Assembly (NCBI GenBank): GCA_026419775.2
Contig: JAOPGA020000697.1
Coordinates: forward strand, 1-27,383
Direction: 5' to 3'
DNA length: 27,383 bases
From: Acrasis kona
Lineage: Eukaryota > Heterolobosea > Eutetramitea > Acrasida > Acrasidae
In this document: piece by piece, positions 17,333 to 27,383 of the stretch
Numbering within the stretch: position 1 is the first letter of the stretch
Layout of the letters: the number at the start of each line of letters is the position of its first letter
Made by a program: the position numbers and the translations under genes
The notes under the pieces: generated by a model
Told to the model about the DNA's origin: nothing
Seen by the model: only the letters and a program-made list of their open reading frames with translations
Databases searched by the model: none

Positions 17333-19262
17333 ATGATTGCTAATAAGAATGGGACTCCTACCAACAAAAATCATTCTTTAGAAGAAACAGGTTCAGAGCT
17401 AAGAGAAAAGATTTGGCTAGATGCTTGGTATGATCCACTAGCCAACATTACAGCAAGTTCTTCGTGCATGACATTTTGTGACGTCAATGGCGATGGAGAT
17501 CACAAATTTGTTGTGGCATCCTCATCTGCAAATCCTTTGATTAATGGAGGAAGTACAGGACTGCCAATCAATAAAATGAGAGTATATAAAGGTAACAGAA
17601 CTAACATCGAGTAGTATTAATATTATTAAGGAACACAGGTTGTAAATGAAAGTGTCATTCTAGAAGAACCTGTAGCTGTTTGCTCATACTACAGTGACCT
17701 AAAGATGCCAAGAAAATCCATAATAGCAGTTGGTTGTGGGAGTTTTGTGTTCCTGTACAGAAACTTGCAACCCTTTTTCAAGTTCACCATACCACCAATA
17801 GTAATTGACCCTGATGAGTTGGCGATTTGGGCCAAGTTAGGCAGTGGAAAATATGATGAGAAGACTGGTTATGACGAACTATTCAAGCTAAGAGATTTAA
17901 ACAAGCAGCTTAGCATTAGAAGTTATGAATTATTGAGCTTGACTGAAAGAGAAGAGATTAAAAATTTAATCAATCAACGCAAAAATACTCCCCTAAACAC
18001 ACAGGTATATTTATTTTAAATTGACTTCTAATCTATAGAACATTCTTACTTGTATGACTGTCTTGAAAAAAGATAAGGATGAGGTGGATGCAATTGGGTG
18101 CTTGGTTTTAGGAACGGAGAGCAAAGCGGTTATGATTCTAGATCCCTCAGGCTCATCGGTTCTCAAAAAATTTCAGCTTCAGAACGTTCCAGTTTTCATG
18201 GTTACGCACGGCGCGTATGACAACGACTATAGAGTCATTATAGCTTGCAGAAATGGAAGCATTTATACATTGAAAGGAGATGACATTAGCGGCGTTGTGA
18301 TCGAATTGGACTCCCAGCCCTGTGGAATGTTGAGAATAGAAAAGAGCATTGTAGTGGGTACCATGAACTGCGTGTTACATTACTACCATACAAGAGGGAA
18401 AAAACAATACTCCGTATATTTACCTTCTAACATCAAAAACATGGAACTACTAGACATGAAAGCACAGCGTAATGTAAAATGTGTAATTGCCTTCCTTGAA
18501 AACAATGAGCTTCGAATTTATAATGGGAAGACGCTAATTCATACCATTGCTACTGTCGACCAGGTAGTTGGAATGTGCTTTGGAATCTATGGTACAGAGC
18601 CAAATGTATTAGCATTATCGTATAGAAATGGTGGTGTTGAATTTAAAATGGTGTCTCGTGTTGCAAAGCTGGAGAACACTGGAAAAGGAGGACCGCCACC
18701 AGAACAAGAAATACCATTAAAACTACCTACCAGAACAAAAATATATATGGAACAGACGGAGAGGGAAAAGGAGCATGCAACAGATATGCATAGAGTATTT
18801 CAGAAGGAACTTTGTAAACTTCGCTTGACTACTGCCAGGGCATATGTCAAGATACTTACGGATGGACAGGGACCTGTTAGTCAATCCAACCACATGACCG
18901 GAGGTAGTATTCGACTGAATGCAACAGTTTCTGGACTAGGTCCATTGTTCAAGATAAGAATGACTATTACCAACACTGGCCAAAAGGCAATCACAAGAAT
19001 ACCTGTTGTATTTATATATAACCAACAAATCTATTTGATGAAGCAAAGTATTATTGAAATCCCTGCTCTTATACCACAGGTTCAATACAAGATGGGCTAT
19101 GATGTGCTACAAATCGACGAGACGGCCGGTTCGGACAGCATCAGAATTTTGCTGTGCACGCCACAGTCAGCAATACCAGTGATTACTGCAGTGGTCAATA
19201 TGCCATTAACAGATGCATTAGTTGGAAGTGTTCCTCAGACAGCGATGGGTCAACAAAGATAA
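17333..19262 (+). CDS. BBS1: BBS1, BBSome subunit
   Basis: BBS1 is the BBSome subunit that links this coat complex to Arl6/BBS3 and carries membrane proteins in and out of cilia. Three exons (17333-17591, 17631-18004, 18039-19262; introns of 39 and 34 bases) give 618 residues, against about 593 in human. Recognisable blocks in order are WLDAWYDPLANI and DVNGDGDHKFVVA (first propeller blade, 25-60), FVFLYRNLQPFFKFTIP (about 115), LLSLTEREEIKNLINQRK, LKKDKDEVDAIGCLVLGTES, RVIIACRNGSIYTLKGD, the strongly conserved LPTRTKIYMEQTEREKE (about 470), MHRVFQKELCKLRLTTARAY, and a C-terminal gamma-adaptin-ear-like domain (LNATVSGLGPLFKIRMTITN to the end). Splice borders were set by alignment to remembered animal BBS1. 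Its stop lies 13 bp from the stop of the convergent SmG gene. Confidence 0.95.
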
Positions 19263-19275
19263 AAAATGTTTTAAT

Positions 19276-19588
19276 TTAATTCTTTTTCATTGGTAAAGGA
19301 TCTAGACATTCCATCATTTCTATTGAGTTTCCACGTATAACCTTGATTGTGATTAAAAATGTTAATTGCCAACTTACAACCATCCCAAGACTTTCTTTGG
19401 TCTCATCCTCAACCGCATTCTCTATCGTCAAGTTCATGAATTGATCATATCCGCGAAGAACACCTGTTACCCTTCTGTTACCGCTTAACTTCACTAAAAA
19501 AAAATTAGAAAAAGGTTTATTGTCGAGTACCGGTAAGTCTCTTCTCCATATATCTTTTAAGCTCAGGGTGGTGTGTTCCTTGGGGCAT
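19276..19588 (-). CDS. SNRPG: Small nuclear ribonucleoprotein SmG
   Basis: SmG is one of seven Sm proteins forming the ring on U1, U2, U4 and U5 snRNAs. Three exons on the minus strand (19588-19531, 19493-19378, 19341-19276) with introns of 37 and 36 bases give 79 residues, the usual family length. The first exon lies in a different frame from the rest and reads MPQGTHHPELKRYMEKRLT, the standard SmG N-terminus. Exon 2 gives KLSGNRRVTGVLRGYDQFMN (Sm1 motif), and the 36-base intron splits the Sm2 motif, MV|VIRGNSIEMME. The second intron is a multiple of three and has no stop, so a retained intron would still be translated. The gene shares a 92-bp upstream region with VPS53 and converges on BBS1. 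Confidence 0.95.
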
Positions 19589-19680
19589 CTTGTTATCAAC
19601 GATTTGATTGAATCTCTAGTTGCTTGTTACAACTTTCTTTGCTTTGGAAGCCCAGTTCTCTGGCAGACAGAGATTTGATT
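19589..19680. promoter_or_regulatory. Divergent promoter between SmG and VPS53
   Basis: Only 92 bp separate the two start codons, which point away from each other. Both promoters and both 5' UTRs must fit here. No TATA box is evident on either strand. Confidence 0.5.
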
Positions 19681-22328
19681 ATGTCAGAAACAACGGAATC
19701 AGGAACACCCACAACACCAAAAATACCGCAGTCGCTTTCATTGGAGGATGTGCAACCAATAAGACTATCAAAACAAGTAGATAACGCACTCGCTGCAGTG
19801 CTTCCGTCAGGGGATGTATTCGACTCGCCATATTTTGATCCTGTTGAGTATATTAACCAAATATTCCCAAATGAACAATCTCTAAACGAGAATCTTGAGA
19901 CATTTGCTTTAAAAGTCAAGAAAAAGATTCATACCGTTGATGAGGAGATTCTATCTAGCATTAGGCGTCAAAGCACAGCGGGCTATCAGGCAAAGAAGGA
20001 TCTTGATGAAGCCAAGACAACAATACGCAGTCTATTCACAAAAGTCAGCGACATTAAACAAAAAGCAGAGCAATCAGAAATGATGGTACAAAAAATAACC
20101 AAAGACATTAAAAGCCTTGATTATGGAAAGAGAAATCTCACCCAAACCATTACAGCACTTGCCAATCTAAGAGTGTTAGTCAGCGCTGTAGATCAGTTGG
20201 GAACGCTCACAAACAAGAGACAATATGCCGAAGTGGCCAACAAATTAGGGGCCGTTAATCAACTCCTGACCACGTTCGACCAGTACAAGGACATTGCCAA
20301 AATAAAACATTTGAGAGTCATGATTGATGAGATTAGGAAGAACTTGGCTGCACAGATCACCGACGACTTCAAGTCAATGGAACGACTCCAATCCGAGGGA
20401 CGCCCCGAAGCACTTTTACATGATGCCTGTCTAGTTGTAGATCAATTATCCGAGAGCGTCAGAGTGGCTCTAATCAAACAGTTTGTAAAACAACAAATCG
20501 ACTTGTATCGCATGATGTTCAGGAAAGGCAAGCAAGAGTCCAAACTGGACGAGATCAAAAAGAGGTAAGCAATCATTTCATAATTGTGTCTAACCGTCGT
20601 AGGTTCAATTGGTGCAAGAAGAAACAAAATGACTATCAAGAGAGATATTCTCAAGTATTTCCGGAACATTGGTGCGTGCCACAAGAACTCACTCTAGAAT
20701 TCTGCTTGGCCACCAGAGAAGACATTAGCGAAGTGTTAAAGACCAATCGCGACACTCTATCAGCAAAAGTGCTACACAAAGCAATCATCCACACCATCAA
20801 ATTCGAAGCAGAGATGCACAAAAAGTACCACGTTGGCTTCCAAGATCAAGATGCAATTCATTACGAAAAGTCGCCCAATTCACCAGACATTGACGACGAA
20901 GAGGACAAGATCAAGTGGAAATTGGAACAAAAATTAAGAAGGATGCAAAAAGAACGCGACACTCAAAAATCAGCATCCCAACTATCCGAAGCATCCAACG
21001 CACCGACGGCACCAAAGAAGGGATTCCAGTACAACTTCTCCGGTTTAATCTCCACTTGCTTCGAAGACTACATGAACACGTACCTTACCTTTGAAGATCA
21101 AACCATGAGCCAGACCATCACGAAAATCTTGGAAAGAGAAACATGGGGCGTCAACATGGAATACAACAGCAGCGAAGATTTGTTCATCTACGTCACCGAG
21201 AGCATGAACGCATGCACCAGCTTCAGCAAGGGAAAGATTTTGTATCGATTGAGCGATCAAGTGTGGAAAAAGTACTTGCGCAAGTATGCGGAGGCATTGA
21301 CCAATAAACTAACGGCGCTCAAGGTACAAACCACCAACACGTCCAAAGAAGCATTCAAGTTCGACATTGCTTCGCTCAGGGACATTATCCATCAATCATC
21401 GCGCGACGACAGGGACAAGGACAATCAGCACCACATGTTGTCGTTGCCCAGACTGACCGATGCAGAAGAGAGCGCTGCGTGTTATGTGATTAGCATTGCT
21501 GACTATTGTCAACAAAATATAGAGAGCGTCGAGGATGAGCTCAAGTCCATACTGGAGGAACCATTCAGCAATCAAGTGGATCTATCCCAAGAACAAGCAA
21601 AGTTTTATACCGTGTTAAAGTTGGGAGTGGACGTGTTGATCATGAACGTGATGAACACCATCGAGATTGAGCTCAATAATAAAATGTTAAAGATTAATTG
21701 GAGCACGTTCGAGGACACTGGGGATCAGAGCGAATACGTGAGCAGTATTTGTGGATTCTTGAACGAGAGCGTGCCCAGTATTTGTAACCATCTACCGTTG
21801 TCTAGATTTAAGTTCTTTTGTGATAATTTGGTGGTGGTGTTTTGGCACGTGTACATTAGTTACATTTACAAGTGTAAGCGATTGAGCGATATGGGCGCCA
21901 AGCAAATACAGATGGACGTTATTAGCACCAGTAGCTTCTTCAAGAACTTGATCAATTTGGGAGATCCTACTCGATTCGATGAGGATGAAGTGGCTAGCTT
22001 CCACAAGAAGGTGGAGAGCAAGAGCAACAAGGCTTATCATATTTTGAAATTGGCCAGCACGCCTTCTGATTTGTTGCTGCAGCATTACAAGAATTTGGTG
22101 CCTGATGGGGATGTGCAGGACTTGTACAAGATTATGGATTTGAAGGGAATGGATCATCAGGACAAGAAGGAATTGGCGCAGCGCTATGTCAAGGAGGGTG
22201 GCGATGGCGTGATTGTTCCGACGCCAGAGCTATCTCAGCCTCAACAGCAGCAGCAACAACAGCAGCAGCAACCTCAGAAGAATGATTTGATGGCTTTGAT
22301 GAGGAGGAATGTGAAGGATTTGTTCTAA
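19681..22328 (+). CDS. VPS53: VPS53, subunit of GARP/EARP tethering complexes
   Basis: VPS53 is a core subunit of GARP (endosome to trans-Golgi tethering) and EARP. Two exons (19681-20564 and 20603-22328, 38-base intron) give 869 residues, near the usual 800-850. The N-terminal domain is clear: FDSPYFDPVEYINQIFPNEQ (about 50), then a coiled coil with KVSDIKQKAEQSEMMVQKIT and DYGKRNLTQTITALANL, then RQYAEVANKLGAVNQLL. The intron falls between LDEIKKR and FNWCKKKQ. Conserved blocks after it include YSQVFPEHWCVPQELTLEFC. The rest is the helical rod typical of CATCHR tethers. A Gln run lies near residue 841. An in-frame TTG at 19624 extends the frame, but the ATG at 19681 is the likely start. An AATAAA lies at 22349-22354. 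Confidence 0.95.
22242..22271 (+). repeat. CAG/CAA repeat encoding 10 Gln in VPS53
   Basis: Ten consecutive CAG or CAA codons, interrupted in the middle by CAA pairs, lie near the C-terminus of VPS53 between Pro-Gln codons. They probably form a flexible linker, and the length may vary between strains. Confidence 0.85.
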
Positions 22329-22468
22329 ATGGAAATGTGTTTTTTTTAAATAAATGTAAATCGTTTAAAAAAGTATGTGACGTTTGACAATGTGTTCACT
22401 GTCACTCAACTCCCAACCAAACACAATATGACACTGACATTTCTCTACAAAACACATAAGACGTTAAC

Positions 22469-23237
22469 ATGGCCAAAGTAGAGACATGCAAGATTGTTGC
22501 TGTAGGAGACGGAGCTGTAGGTAAAACCTGCTTGTTGATGGTATGTGAAGTGAGTGATGGTGAGGTTGTATAACTATTGTGTAGGTCTATGCAAACAACG
22601 AGTTCCCCGACAAGTATATTCCAACGTAAGTTGTACGTGTTTCCTTTTCTAATCCCTAGTGTTTTTGAGAACTACGATACTAGAGTTAAGCACAATGAAA
22701 AGATTATCAGCATGTCCTTGTGGGATACTGCTGGTCAAGAAGAGGTTTGGCATTTATCCTTATTATTGTTGACACGTGATAGTACGATCAATTGAGATAT
22801 CTTTCATACCCCAACGCCTCAATCTTTTTAATCTGCTTCTCCCTTATCTCACACACATCTCTTGAGAATGTAAAGCACAGATGGATCAAGGAATTAAACG
22901 AGAAGGTACTTAGCTCCATGCTTCTTTCCATTTCTAAATGTTATAGTGTACTGGCCAAAAGTACAAGATTGTCCTAGTGGGAACAAAGAGTGATGCAAGA
23001 GATGACCCCAACATTGCCAATAACCTAAAGAATGATAAAATTGTCACCGCCGAAGATGGCAAGCGGGTGGCCGCTGAAATTCAGGCCGTAGAATACATTG
23101 AGACATCAGCCCTCACTCGTCATAATGTACAAAAAGTTTTTGAGTGTTGTCTAGAGACTTGCTATGGAAAAAAGAAATCCGAGACTGGTGCAAAATCACC
23201 CTCTGGTACAGAAAAGAAGAAGTGTACAATCTTGTAA
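22469..23237 (+). CDS. Rho-family small GTPase (Rac-like)
   Basis: A molecular switch for actin and membrane dynamics. Five exons (22469-22540, 22585-22625, 22660-22744, 22783-22905, 22947-23237) with introns of 44, 34, 38 and 41 bases give 203 residues. Motifs in order are [14 protein letters not shown] (P-loop, residue 10 on), [13 protein letters not shown] (switch I and effector region), [18 protein letters not shown] (switch II), [24 protein letters not shown] (guanine specificity, TKSD in place of the usual TKLD), a Rho insert region around [24 protein letters not shown], and a C-terminal CAAX box CTIL after a Lys tract, which predicts geranylgeranylation. All nucleotide-binding residues are present. 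The RLSY segment and overall spacing fit Rac better than Cdc42, but I do not assign a subtype. The ELMO-domain gene follows on the same strand. Confidence 0.95.
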
Positions 23238-23490
23238 AAGAACTTTTTATGAATGTTTTATTCGCTGTTACTCATTTTTATGTGTTTGTGAAAAAGCTTG
23301 AATTAACCCTCAATGTGAGACATAAAATCTCATGTTTCGCTAATCTATTCACTCATCCCTTTCTTCAAGGGTTTCTTGATGTGGCATAAAGATTCATTCA
23401 CAACTAACCTGTCGGGGTTTCCAACAATTATTCCATGATTGACAGTTCAAATTAGTTATCGTTAATGAACGGTCAACTTACTAGATTACC

Positions 23491-24592
23491 ATGACGTACA
23501 AGGATGGATACACTGACACGACAGCATCTATAAGCGCATCAGATAAACACTTACTTGGAACACTTGAATCACCGACATATTCTCATGACTCAAGTACAAA
23601 TTCACGTTCTAATAGTACAAATGGAAACCATTCCGAGATTCACACTGAAGACGATTTGCCCTCACGTTTGTTGACTCAGCTTTTAGATAATAGTGCCGTT
23701 GAGGTATGAACAGGAGTTAACAAAAGCATTAATTTTCAAGTTAAAAGATGATTGGACGTGTCCACCAACACCACAAATATTCGTGTCTGGAAAATTGTAT
23801 CAATTATGCTGTAGTTTAATTGGTTCGTTCAAAATGAAAGATGTTGAAGGCTACTATAAGCCTGGTTGTAAATTGCAAGACCGATATGAGGAGGAATTGA
23901 AAAGATACATTGCTCTCAGTCGGGTAATTTGATCCTTTCGTAGACAAACATAACATGTTCGTAGATATCGTTCGACCACAGTAATGTTGTGCACCAGCAG
24001 ATTGTTTGCACCTACTACAGACACATTCTACCCAATGACAAGGAAGGAATATCGCCCAATCGCTCATCATCCAAAAGACAATTATTATCTTGTAAATGGG
24101 AGAAGATTGGATTTTTAGGACCCGACCTCAACACTGAATTTAGAGGAGTTGGTATATTTGGTGCGATAATGTTGTTGTATTTATCAACATACTATGAAGA
24201 TTTTTTAAAGCACATGTTCGAAACCTCGAATGAGCCAGGTCACGTATGTTGTTTGTACATTATATATTCAAACTGTTTAGTCGTTCCCACTCTCTATATC
24301 AATCTTACACATTCTCAACACCATCATCCATACCATCAAAAGTGGACACATGAATGAATTTATCAACAACAAAAAGAGTTCGCTCACAGTAATACAATTA
24401 CTTTTGGTATCCATTTGTGAACATTTCATAATCATTTGGAGACGTGGAAATTATGTAGAGTCGGAGTTTCATACCGTGATACACAACAAGATTGAAGAAG
24501 CTATTGAGACTGAATGGGTTGATATTGTCAAGGCTCACGTAGAGCCGACCAACAAGAAGAAATTACAACCTGATACTCTTAGGATGGTGTAA
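23491..24592 (+). CDS. ELMO domain-containing protein
   Basis: Four exons (23491-23703, 23741-23923, 23965-24243, 24281-24592; introns of 37, 41 and 37 bases, all in phase 0) give 328 residues. The first 70 residues are Ser/Thr/Asn-rich and probably disordered. The ELMO domain spans about 130-310: WEKIGFLGPDLNTEFRGVG contains the hallmark FRG and precedes IFGAIMLLYLSTYY; after the last intron, FPLSISILHILNTIIHTI matches the second conserved block. ELMO domains occur in ELMOD proteins, which are GAPs for Arf/Arl GTPases, and in ELMO/CED-12, which with DOCK activates Rac. The protein is small and lacks a visible PH domain or armadillo repeats, so an ELMOD-type role is more likely. In ELMODs the catalytic Arg is often the one in the FRG region, which is present. 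Splice sites are inferred. Confidence 0.85.
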
Positions 24593-24630
24593 CATAAAAA
24601 TGTATTTTTATTATTTATACATGGTCTTCT

Positions 24631-27383
24631 TCATCTTGGTTGATGGAATTTCAAGTGTGCATCAATGTCATAATCTGCTTCAGGCGTATCCATTACGACG
24701 TATTCTCCAACTCTCGGCGAGCGATTTAGTATGAGGCTAGACTTGGGCCTTTGAGTAGATGAGAATGGTCTTGCAGTTGGAGGACGTAGAGGAATCATTG
24801 GTCCCATCACTGGTTTGTTTCTTGGACTTGGTACCAACTCTTCGATCGATGAACTATCGGTAGAATCTGGAGACCCGTTCGGACTAAAGTGCGGTGTCTC
24901 TTCGGTGACAGGGTGCACCTTCTTTTTCTTGCTCGACTGGTACTTGCCTACAAGGATGACGGCAACCACGATCAGCGCAATCACAACGAGGATAGCCAAA
25001 CAAGCAATTATCGATCCAATTACAATACCAACGATGCTGACTTGTACTTCTGAACTTGGCTTCCCATAGACGGTACTATTTGATGTAGGGAGTGGTGCCA
25101 CAATTCCATTTGGACATGTTCCTAATTGACACATGACTCCCATCCTAGACATTCTTATGGTCATCACCTGTGTCACGTTGGTCGAGGTGGCCTCCACATT
25201 ACGTACCTTCCTCGCTGAACTAATGACCCCAGAGCTCAGCACATTACTTTGTGTAATACTCAAGTAATAGGATTGTTGGAAGAAGGTGATTGGATTAAAT
25301 GTTTCTGGAACGAATTGTAGATAGCAAATTGGAGTAGAAGCAGTGGAGTTTACGTCAAACAAATCTGCCCTCACCCTCCAAGATGATTTATCCACCTCTG
25401 GGTCGAATCCTGAGCCAACTCCAGGTCTCAACATGCGAATCACCAACTTGAGAGTATTGTTGGTGCTCATAAAGTTGCAACCGATTGCTATAATCTTTGA
25501 TGTAGAATTGGATGTAGTGTTTAGTCCCAACAACAAGTATTGGTTGTTATTAAAATCAATCGTCAGCGAAGTGTACAGCCACGTCAATGCATCTGCACCC
25601 AACAGCCATTCCTCTATGATGCTTCCCATATTGGTACGTTCCTTGTCAATCTTGAAATTGACAAAGCCTTGTTGGTCAAGGAATGGCGTACTATTGGTGG
25701 ACGCTAAACCTCTTCTAAGCTTTACAGCACTGGGTGGCATGCTGCTGGTCATGATGAGCACGTCATTTTCTTGTGAGGTTGTGGCTGCACCTGAGCAGCC
25801 AGGGGCTGTGGAGGGCACAATGTTTTTAGGATCAGAAAAGTCTAGCATCAATCCTACAGTGTCCTTGTCCAAGTAGGTAAATGATAAAGACAGTGGATTG
25901 GAGAGATAGGTGAGTCCTCCGTCAGGTGATACATCCAAAGATATAATAGCATCGCTTAATCCTGTGTAGAGTGGTACTGGACATGATAGCGATCCAGAAC
26001 TGGTAACAGTACCTCCAGTGTTGAGTACAACGGTGCCGCTGGATGATTGATATGTGAATCTACAAACAGGATTTGTGAACGTGGTGGGACCAAAACCTAC
26101 GAGGATATTCTGGCCGTATACTGCGTATGAAGGTGATATTGAAACGATAGTATTGTTGGGATAGATGGTGGTGTTGAGTGTGATGGGTGTTAGTGTTGGT
26201 GTGATGGTGGGAGTGGGTGTTGGGGTGAGTGTTGGTGTAGAAGTAGGAGTGGATGTTGGTGTTCTTGTAGGAGTTGTAGTTGGTGTGGGGATTGATGTGG
26301 GTGTTGAAGTTGGTGTAGAGGTAGGGGTAGGAGTGAGGGTTGGAGTTGTGGTAGGTGTCGGCGTTAAAGTGGGTGTGTTGGTAGGAGTTGTGGTCGATGT
26401 ATGGGTAGGAGTTGGAGTAGGAGTTTGTGAAGGTGTGGGAGTAGGAGTGTTGGTAGGAGTTTGTGAAGGTGTAGGAGTGGGTGTAGGAGTTTGTGTGGGG
26501 GTGGGTGTAGGAGTAGGGGTTGGTGTAGGAGTCGGAGTTGGAGTGGGTGTAGGAGTGGGTGTAGGTGTTTGTGTGGGAGTAGGAGTTGGGGTTTGTGTGG
26601 GAGTAGGGGTCGGTGTGGGAGTAGTGGTTACAGCTGCTCCACAATAAAATCCATAATAACCAGTAGTACAGTTACAAACATCGGGCGCAACACAAGTACC
26701 ATGAGAGCTACAAACAATACTTAATTGCGAACTCACTCCACCACACAATATATATTCGCAATTGTTGCCAGTATATCCAGCACTACAATTACAAGTATTT
26801 AAGCCGGTACAAATACCTCTGCCACTACATACCGTAGCATTAGTGGATACAATTCCACCACATGATGGGAATTGACAATTGTTTCCATAATAACCAGCAT
26901 CGCAAATACACGAAGAAGGAGCCGAGCACACTCCATGTCCACTACACACCGATGCATCATTTGAACTTTTACCTGAACATATGGGGTATTGGCATTGTGA
27001 TCCAGCATAGTTTGATGTACAAACACACTTGTTAGCCGCTACGCACGTTCCATTTCCACTGCATACGCTCGCCTTATTTGCTTGTATTCCATAACAAATT
27101 GGAATCTCACATTGTGATCCAGTATAATTAGCATTACATACGCAACTATTATATCCTACACATGTTCCATTCTTGTTATTGCAAACACTGTTGCTATTCT
27201 CCAACTGACCATAGCAAGACATTTGACCACATGTGGGACCAAAGTATCCAGTCGTGTTTGTTGATCGTGGATATATAATCACGGTAAACTGTCTTTGTTG
27301 CTTTGGAAGCGATTGATCTTGATTGGAGGCTGGTGATGGTGGGTAGGACTCGATGAATCTAGTGTTTGCACCAAAGTGAGAAA
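24631..27383 (-). CDS. EGF-repeat, Thr-Pro stalk, IPT-like type I membrane protein (5' end outside window)
   Basis: The frame is open from the right edge to the stop at 24631, giving about 916 residues with no in-frame ATG, so the N-terminus lies beyond 27383. In order: about 45 residues of linker; five Cys-rich EGF-like repeats (about 205 residues) of the [20 protein letters not shown] type; a Thr/Pro repeat stalk of about 145 residues; an IPT/TIG-like domain ([19 protein letters not shown], then a Cys pair and [19 protein letters not shown]); a Ser/Asn-rich domain of unknown fold with [20 protein letters not shown]; one membrane helix (about 25040-24945, [20 protein letters not shown]); and a basic then Ser/Pro-rich cytoplasmic tail of about 100 residues. 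It is probably a surface adhesion protein or receptor. Proteins with such repeats are abundant in Naegleria, from memory. The gene converges on the ELMO-domain gene, with stops 38 bp apart. Confidence 0.85.
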   Translation of the reverse strand, partial: SHFGANTRFIESYPPSPASNQDQSLPKQQRQFTVIIYPRSTNTTGYFGPTCGQMSCYGQLENSNSVCNNKNGTCVGYNSCVCNANYTGSQCEIPICYGIQANKASVCSGNGTCVAANKCVCTSNYAGSQCQYPICSGKSSNDASVCSGHGVCSAPSSCICDAGYYGNNCQFPSCGGIVSTNATVCSGRGICTGLNTCNCSAGYTGNNCEYILCGGVSSQLSIVCSSHGTCVAPDVCNCTTGYYGFYCGAAVTTTPTPTPTPTQTPTPTPTQTPTPTPTPTPTPTPTPTPTPTPTPTQTPTPTPTPSQTPTNTPTPTPSQTPTPTPTHTSTTTPTNTPTLTPTPTTTPTLTPTPTSTPTSTPTSIPTPTTTPTRTPTSTPTSTPTLTPTPTPTITPTLTPITLNTTIYPNNTIVSISPSYAVYGQNILVGFGPTTFTNPVCRFTYQSSSGTVVLNTGGTVTSSGSLSCPVPLYTGLSDAIISLDVSPDGGLTYLSNPLSLSFTYLDKDTVGLMLDFSDPKNIVPSTAPGCSGAATTSQENDVLIMTSSMPPSAVKLRRGLASTNSTPFLDQQGFVNFKIDKERTNMGSIIEEWLLGADALTWLYTSLTIDFNNNQYLLLGLNTTSNSTSKIIAIGCNFMSTNNTLKLVIRMLRPGVGSGFDPEVDKSSWRVRADLFDVNSTASTPICYLQFVPETFNPITFFQQSYYLSITQSNVLSSGVISSARKVRNVEATSTNVTQVMTIRMSRMGVMCQLGTCPNGIVAPLPTSNSTVYGKPSSEVQVSIVGIVIGSIIACLAILVVIALIVVAVILVGKYQSSKKKKVHPVTEETPHFSPNGSPDSTDSSSIEELVPSPRNKPVMGPMIPLRPPTARPFSSTQRPKSSLILNRSPRVGEYVVMDTPEADYDIDAHLKFHQPR
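26165..26640 (-). repeat. Minisatellite encoding the Thr-Pro stalk
   Basis: About 475 bases of imperfect 6- and 12-base repeats (GTAGGAGT/GTGGGTGT types on the plus strand) encode [12 protein letters not shown] on the minus strand. Ser, Gln, Ile and Leu substitutions interrupt the array. Such stalks are usually heavily O-glycosylated and extended. The length may be polymorphic, and the assembly could be collapsed here. Confidence 0.9.

Noticed and set aside
22577-22977. Small ORFs of 60-72 codons inside the GTPase gene
   Set aside because: They read through introns; spliced exons give a complete Rho-family protein.
26165-26647. A 160-codon plus-strand ORF of almost pure Gly-Val repeats
   Set aside because: It is the antisense of the Thr-Pro minisatellite in the EGF-repeat gene; repeats of this kind stay open in several frames.

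Overview
This is nuclear DNA of a microbial eukaryote. Seven host genes are clear. Five of them carry 13 introns of only 34-44 bases, inferred from GT...AG borders and family alignment. The standard genetic code fits throughout. A ciliary gene (BBS1), a likely gamete fusogen (HAP2-like), a Rho-family GTPase beside an ELMO-domain gene, and a membrane protein with EGF repeats and a Thr-Pro stalk suggest a flagellate or amoeboflagellate protist. The spelling of the EGF repeats recalls Heterolobosea (Naegleria/Acrasis type). That placement is inference from memory of family style, not a database result.

The window has two halves. Positions 1 to about 12.47 kb are a graveyard of mobile elements. 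From the left: the 5' two thirds of a LINE on the minus strand (ORF1, then an ORF2 with endonuclease and reverse transcriptase, running off the left edge); an unrecognised coiled-coil ORF on the plus strand; a decayed Tc1/mariner-like transposase; a minus-strand transposase-like and DEDDh-exonuclease-like region interrupted by LINE 3' ends (one about 150 bp, one about 1.8 kb with RNase H); a broken Ulp1/C48-like protease piece; and a truncated Ty3/gypsy fossil (3' end of pol plus one LTR). Every ambiguous base (n) lies in this half.

Positions 12.5 to 27.4 kb are densely packed host genes: NOP2 (rRNA m5C methyltransferase), a HAP2/GCS1-like membrane protein, BBS1, SmG (minus strand), VPS53, a Rac/Rho GTPase, an ELMO-domain protein, and a large EGF/IPT-like type I membrane protein (minus strand, 5' end outside the window). 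Spacing is tight: 45 bp between NOP2 and the HAP2-like gene, 13 bp between the convergent BBS1 and SmG stops, a 92-bp divergent promoter between SmG and VPS53, and 38 bp between the ELMO-domain and EGF-protein stops.

The host genes are not one pathway, but neighbours have related themes: BBS1 and VPS53 act in membrane and ciliary trafficking, Rac and ELMO-domain proteins in small-GTPase control of actin and membranes, SmG in splicing of the tiny introns, and NOP2 in ribosome assembly. No tRNA, rRNA or CRISPR array was seen.
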